Below, one piece after another: positions 8,183-11,236 of a stretch of 11,236 nucleotides of DNA (position 1 is the stretch's first letter; each line of letters opens with the position of its first letter). A program made the position numbers and the translations under genes. Under the pieces are notes generated by a model. That model did not search any database, was not told the origin of the DNA, and saw nothing but the letters and a program-made list of their open reading frames with translations. The DNA comes from Flavobacterium sp. (lineage in GTDB: Bacteria > Bacteroidota > Bacteroidia > Flavobacteriales > Flavobacteriaceae), in assembly GCA_023253295.1 (NCBI GenBank), contig JALRGZ010000014.1:1-11236 (forward strand), written 5' to 3'.

Positions 8183-8224
8183 AATCCTAAAAGAAGTTAA
8201 AAGATAACTTCTTTTAGGATTTTT
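8183..8224 (+). terminator. Strong hairpin terminator of cmk, at the convergence with the PepSY gene
   Basis: A perfect 17-bp stem (8183-8199 with 8205-8221) and 5-base loop lead into a T-run ending at 8224, 21 bases after the cmk stop. The T-run overlaps the stop codon of the convergent PepSY gene. On the minus strand the hairpin lacks a good T-run, so it mainly serves cmk. Confidence 0.92.
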
Positions 8225-9332
8225 ATAACTTACTTCTCTTACGTCCCCACCAAATTAAAAAACCTGTTATTGGTGCAGTAACTGCAAAGAGGCATACTAA
8301 AAAAGCAATAATTTTAGTGGGTAAGCCATAAATGCTTCCCGTGTGTATTGGGTAAATTATTCTTCTTAATTTATCCCCCCGGCTAAAAGATTCATAAGGT
8401 TTTATCTGAATGTTTTTAGCTGTATATCGGTCAAAATAGGCAATACTGGATTGATTTGGGATTGTCTTTTCTGTATTTTCTTTGGTTACCAAGATACTAT
8501 TAACCGTATCGTTTGGCATTCTTATCTGAACGTTTCCTTGGTATGGATAAATTTTATTTGTTTTTTCTATGATGCTTTCATAGTAAAAAGCCTTATCATT
8601 TATAGTATCTACTCTTGGAGGATTGGCTACTTTGATGGATGGTTTTTTAGCAATGCCATCGGCTAAATAATAGAGGCTGTTTTCGAACCATTTAAACGAC
8701 CAAGTGAGTCCTGTAAGCGCAATGATCAATAAAAACAGAAAACTATAAAAGCCTAGTGTAGAATGAAAATCCCAATTGACTCTCTTGAACGAGGCGTTCC
8801 ATTTGATAGTCAATCGTTGTTTTAGATTTTTACTTTTTTTGGGCCACCATAAAAACAAGCCACTCAATAGTATGATAATAAAAATTAGGCAAGAACAGCC
8901 TGTAATGAATTTTCCAGTTTCCCCAAGTAAAAGACTGCGATGTAATTTATTGACAATGGTAAAAAAATGCTTTTTTTGCTCTATACTACTGATGATTTGT
9001 CCTGAATAGGGGTTAATAGCAAAAAAGAAAGTGTTGCCTTTGGTATTTTTGCCCATCACAAGGGCGGTACGTTCAGGATCATTAAAAGTATAAATACGAT
9101 TGATAGTGTCAATGGCGTATTCTTTTTTTAATGTATTTATGGCATAATCTATTGGTTTTTTAGACTTTCCAACTGTTTCCACTTTATAGAATTCGGGATG
9201 AATAAACGCATCAATTTCTTCTTCAAAAACCAAAATACTTCCTGTTAAGGCTACAATAAATACAACAAGCCCGGACGCAAGTCCGAGCCATAAATGTATT
9301 TTTCCAATGCTTTTCCTGATTTGTTTATTCAT
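8223..9332 (-). CDS. PepSY-associated TM (PepSY_TM) protein, probable ferrisiderophore reductase or uptake helper
   Basis: This 369-residue inner-membrane protein has four hydrophobic segments (about 16-36, 141-164, 193-213, 336-362), with a soluble PepSY-like stretch between segments 1 and 2 and a second soluble domain between 3 and 4. Characteristic elements are KIHLWLGLASG (11-21), KLHRSLLLGETGKF (129-142), NWDFHSTLGFYS (186-197), YPIHTGSIYGLP (327-338) and a final GFLIWWGRK. The conserved His13, His131, His190 and His330 are candidate haem or metal ligands. FoxB and FpvG belong to this family and reduce ferric siderophores at the inner membrane. The gene follows the siderophore receptor after 50 bases, so an operon is likely. 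The frame is open to a TTG at 9371, but ATG at 9332 fits the family N-terminus (MNKQIRKSIGKIHLW) and is preceded by an A-rich TTAAA. Confidence 0.9.
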   Translation of the reverse strand: MNKQIRKSIGKIHLWLGLASGLVVFIVALTGSILVFEEEIDAFIHPEFYKVETVGKSKKPIDYAINTLKKEYAIDTINRIYTFNDPERTALVMGKNTKGNTFFFAINPYSGQIISSIEQKKHFFTIVNKLHRSLLLGETGKFITGCSCLIFIIILLSGLFLWWPKKSKNLKQRLTIKWNASFKRVNWDFHSTLGFYSFLFLLIIALTGLTWSFKWFENSLYYLADGIAKKPSIKVANPPRVDTINDKAFYYESIIEKTNKIYPYQGNVQIRMPNDTVNSILVTKENTEKTIPNQSSIAYFDRYTAKNIQIKPYESFSRGDKLRRIIYPIHTGSIYGLPTKIIAFLVCLFAVTAPITGFLIWWGRKRSKL

Positions 9333-9382
9333 TTTAACATTGTTGAATGATGTGTTTTTTTGTGAGTGCAAATAAAAGCGAT

Positions 9383-11236
9383 TTAAAAAGAATAACCTAG
9401 GGTCAATAGCCAGTTTTTAGGCGCCCCTGGGAATAAACGTATGTAATCATAACCACCTACCCAATAGGTTTTGTTAGCAATATTATTAGCATTCAATTGA
9501 ATTTTGAATTTATTAATTGTGTAATACAAAGCAGCATTCATTACAGTATAGCCAGGAATGGTTTGGGTATCACTAATGCTCAAGTTACGTCTGGTAACAA
9601 AATTAGAACCAAATGCTAATCCAAAATCTTTCAAAGCTCCATCTGTAAAATTGTATCGGGTCCAAATATTACCTTGGTGTTTAGGTGTGTTTGGTTTTTG
9701 TCTGCCAATTTCACTAGCTATTGGACTATCGGTAATGCTGGCTTCATTGAAAGAATAAGCCGCAGAAATACTCCATTGATTGGTGATTCGGCCATTAAGA
9801 TCAATTTCGATTCCTTTGGATTCTTGTTCACCAATAGCTCTCATTAAATCAATATTACTAGTATCATTGGCACTATACAGGCTGTTTTTCTCTTTAATTT
9901 TATAAAAGGCTAAAGTCACATACAAACTTTCTTTGAACCAAGATGATTTTCCACCAAATTCAATCATATTGCTTTCCAATGGATCAAATGGGCCACCTGC
10001 GTTAGGATTAGAAAGCACCGATGCCGTTTGCGGATTGTATCCTTTTACATAAGTACTGTATAGATTAATATTTGGTGTCAAAGTATAGGTAAGTCCCACA
10101 CGTGGTAAAAAGGAATGTTGTTTTACTTTCTTTTCATTGTCTTTGGTATAGTTTTCTCTATCAATGTATTCGTCATAACGCACACCAAGTAGTGCTTTAA
10201 GTGGGCCTAGTTTTATTTGGTCTTGCAAATAAATTCCATACGTAGAATAAAAAGTAGGATCAAAGGCTCTGTTGGTATAAAAATATTTGCTCATGTCTTT
10301 CAATTGGTGTGAACTGTAAGGATTTGATAAATCAAAATGAGCTACGTTAGGTACAGGATTTCCATTTGCATCTAATAAATAAGCACTTTTGTTATTAGGG
10401 TTATAGGTGTTGATAGCACCCGTATTAGCAGCATTTCGATATCCTTTAGCTTCTAATTGTGAACCACCAGCCGGCAGTTTTTCCTGTGCATAATCGTAAC
10501 CTAAAACGAGGTTATGGTCCAGTACTCCGGTTTTAGTTTTATAAACAAAGAAGTTCGAAATGTTATCGATGTATCTTTTGCGTTTTCGCATAAAAACCTG
10601 CATTTCTATTTCAGTAGGAATAGAAACTCCAGCACCATCTACAGCATATTTATTAGCTCCACGGTGTTCTAATAAATCTTCGTTGTATCCTGTTCTGATA
10701 TAAGATGCCGAAAAAGAGAGATTGTCGCTTAATTGATGATTTAAGGAAGTAGTAAGAATATAAGTTTCTTCATTTAGGTAATCATTTGTAGCGTTTAGTG
10801 ATTGTTTAATGTTAGTGGAATACAAGTCATTTTCATAAGTAGATTGTCCTCTGTCTAAAGTACTTTTAGAACTGTTGTAAATTAAATCAAAGTTTACTCT
10901 TGTTTTATCATTAGGTAAGAATGAAAAGGAAGGAGCAATGACAATGTTTTTGTCAAATTGTAAATCTCTGAATGAATTGGCATTTTCATATCCAAGATTT
11001 AAACGATACAAAAGTGTTTTGTCTTCATTAAGCGGTCCTGTAAAATCACCTAAAGCTCTTAGTGTATTGAAACTTCCTGTTGAAAAACTAATGCTATTAG
11101 CTGCTTGTTCTAAAGGTTTTTTGGTAACTCTGTTCACCACACCACCTGGCGAAGCATTCCCGAAAAGGGCAGAAGAAGGGCCTTTTAAAACCTCCACACG
11201 TTCTAGGTAATTTGTTAAAGGTTGTTTCCAGAAACC
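9383..11236 (-). CDS. TonB-dependent siderophore receptor, N-terminus cut by window edge
   Basis: The frame is open up to base 11236, so the signal peptide and most of the plug domain lie outside; 617 residues are visible. The first ones end the plug domain: ERVEVLKGPSSALFG, then SPGGVVNRVTKKP. The rest is the 22-strand outer-membrane barrel with siderophore-receptor hallmarks: YGIYLQDQIKLGPLKALLGV with RYDEY, GEQESKGIEIDLNGR, NTPKHQGNIWTRYNF, LNANNIANKTYW, and a final barrel strand NWLLTLGYSF with terminal Phe. It imports ferric siderophores using TonB energy, but the ligand cannot be told from the sequence. GTG at 11195-11197 is an internal valine (the Val of ERVEVLKG), not a start. The PepSY_TM gene follows closely on the same strand. 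Iron (Fur-type) control would be expected, but the promoter is outside the window. Confidence 0.94.
   Translation of the reverse strand, partial: GFWKQPLTNYLERVEVLKGPSSALFGNASPGGVVNRVTKKPLEQAANSISFSTGSFNTLRALGDFTGPLNEDKTLLYRLNLGYENANSFRDLQFDKNIVIAPSFSFLPNDKTRVNFDLIYNSSKSTLDRGQSTYENDLYSTNIKQSLNATNDYLNEETYILTTSLNHQLSDNLSFSASYIRTGYNEDLLEHRGANKYAVDGAGVSIPTEIEMQVFMRKRKRYIDNISNFFVYKTKTGVLDHNLVLGYDYAQEKLPAGGSQLEAKGYRNAANTGAINTYNPNNKSAYLLDANGNPVPNVAHFDLSNPYSSHQLKDMSKYFYTNRAFDPTFYSTYGIYLQDQIKLGPLKALLGVRYDEYIDRENYTKDNEKKVKQHSFLPRVGLTYTLTPNINLYSTYVKGYNPQTASVLSNPNAGGPFDPLESNMIEFGGKSSWFKESLYVTLAFYKIKEKNSLYSANDTSNIDLMRAIGEQESKGIEIDLNGRITNQWSISAAYSFNEASITDSPIASEIGRQKPNTPKHQGNIWTRYNFTDGALKDFGLAFGSNFVTRRNLSISDTQTIPGYTVMNAALYYTINKFKIQLNANNIANKTYWVGGYDYIRLFPGAPKNWLLTLGYSF

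Noticed and set aside
9333..9371. TTG at 9371 as the start of the PepSY_TM gene, adding 13 residues.
   Set aside because: The added residues do not look like the family, and ATG 9332 with an A-rich upstream stretch gives the expected N-terminus just before the first membrane helix.
11195..11197. GTG as the start codon of the TonB-dependent receptor.
   Set aside because: The frame is open upstream to the window edge and encodes the conserved NYLERVEVLKG plug-domain stretch. The GTG is an internal valine and the gene is 5'-truncated by the window.

Overview
The window looks like chromosomal DNA of a member of the Bacteroidota, most likely Flavobacterium or a close relative. The reasons are the low G+C content, promoters of the Bacteroides/Flavobacterium type (TTG near -33, TAnnTTTG near -7), the lack of clear Shine-Dalgarno sequences, and the flavobacterial character of the proteins. 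It holds nine protein genes, two of them cut by the window ends. I see no rRNA, tRNA, CRISPR array, insertion sequence, phage gene or attachment site.

Region 1 (1-1800): a Gfo/Idh/MocA-family oxidoreductase on the minus strand, missing its C-terminal end, is divergent from pcm (protein-L-isoaspartate O-methyltransferase, TTG start). A strong hairpin terminator closes pcm against the convergent sdaA gene.

Region 2 (1800-5075): smpB (tmRNA partner in ribosome rescue) and, 90 bases downstream on the minus strand, sdaA (iron-sulfur L-serine dehydratase). smpB is divergent from a small VF530-family gene. The VF530 gene converges on, and overlaps by 4 bases, a LacX/YeaD-like aldose 1-epimerase gene. 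smpB and the VF530 gene both have their -7 boxes ending 5 bases before ATG, which predicts almost leaderless mRNAs.

Region 3 (5076-8225): an exported M1-family zinc aminopeptidase with its own terminator, then cmk (CMP/dCMP kinase) with its own promoter, probably starting at a TTG. A perfect 17-bp hairpin terminator separates cmk from the convergent genes to its right.

Region 4 (8223-11236): an iron-uptake pair on the minus strand. A TonB-dependent siderophore receptor (N-terminus outside the window) is followed by a four-helix PepSY-TM protein, a likely ferrisiderophore reductase or helper at the inner membrane.

Most of the window is housekeeping: protein repair, ribosome rescue, serine catabolism, nucleotide metabolism and peptide degradation. 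The only accessory-type module is the siderophore receptor and reductase pair. I looked for a previously undescribed system and found no convincing one. The points most worth checking are the near-leaderless divergent promoters, the poorly understood VF530 protein, the iron-uptake pair, and several start codons that automated annotation could misplace.
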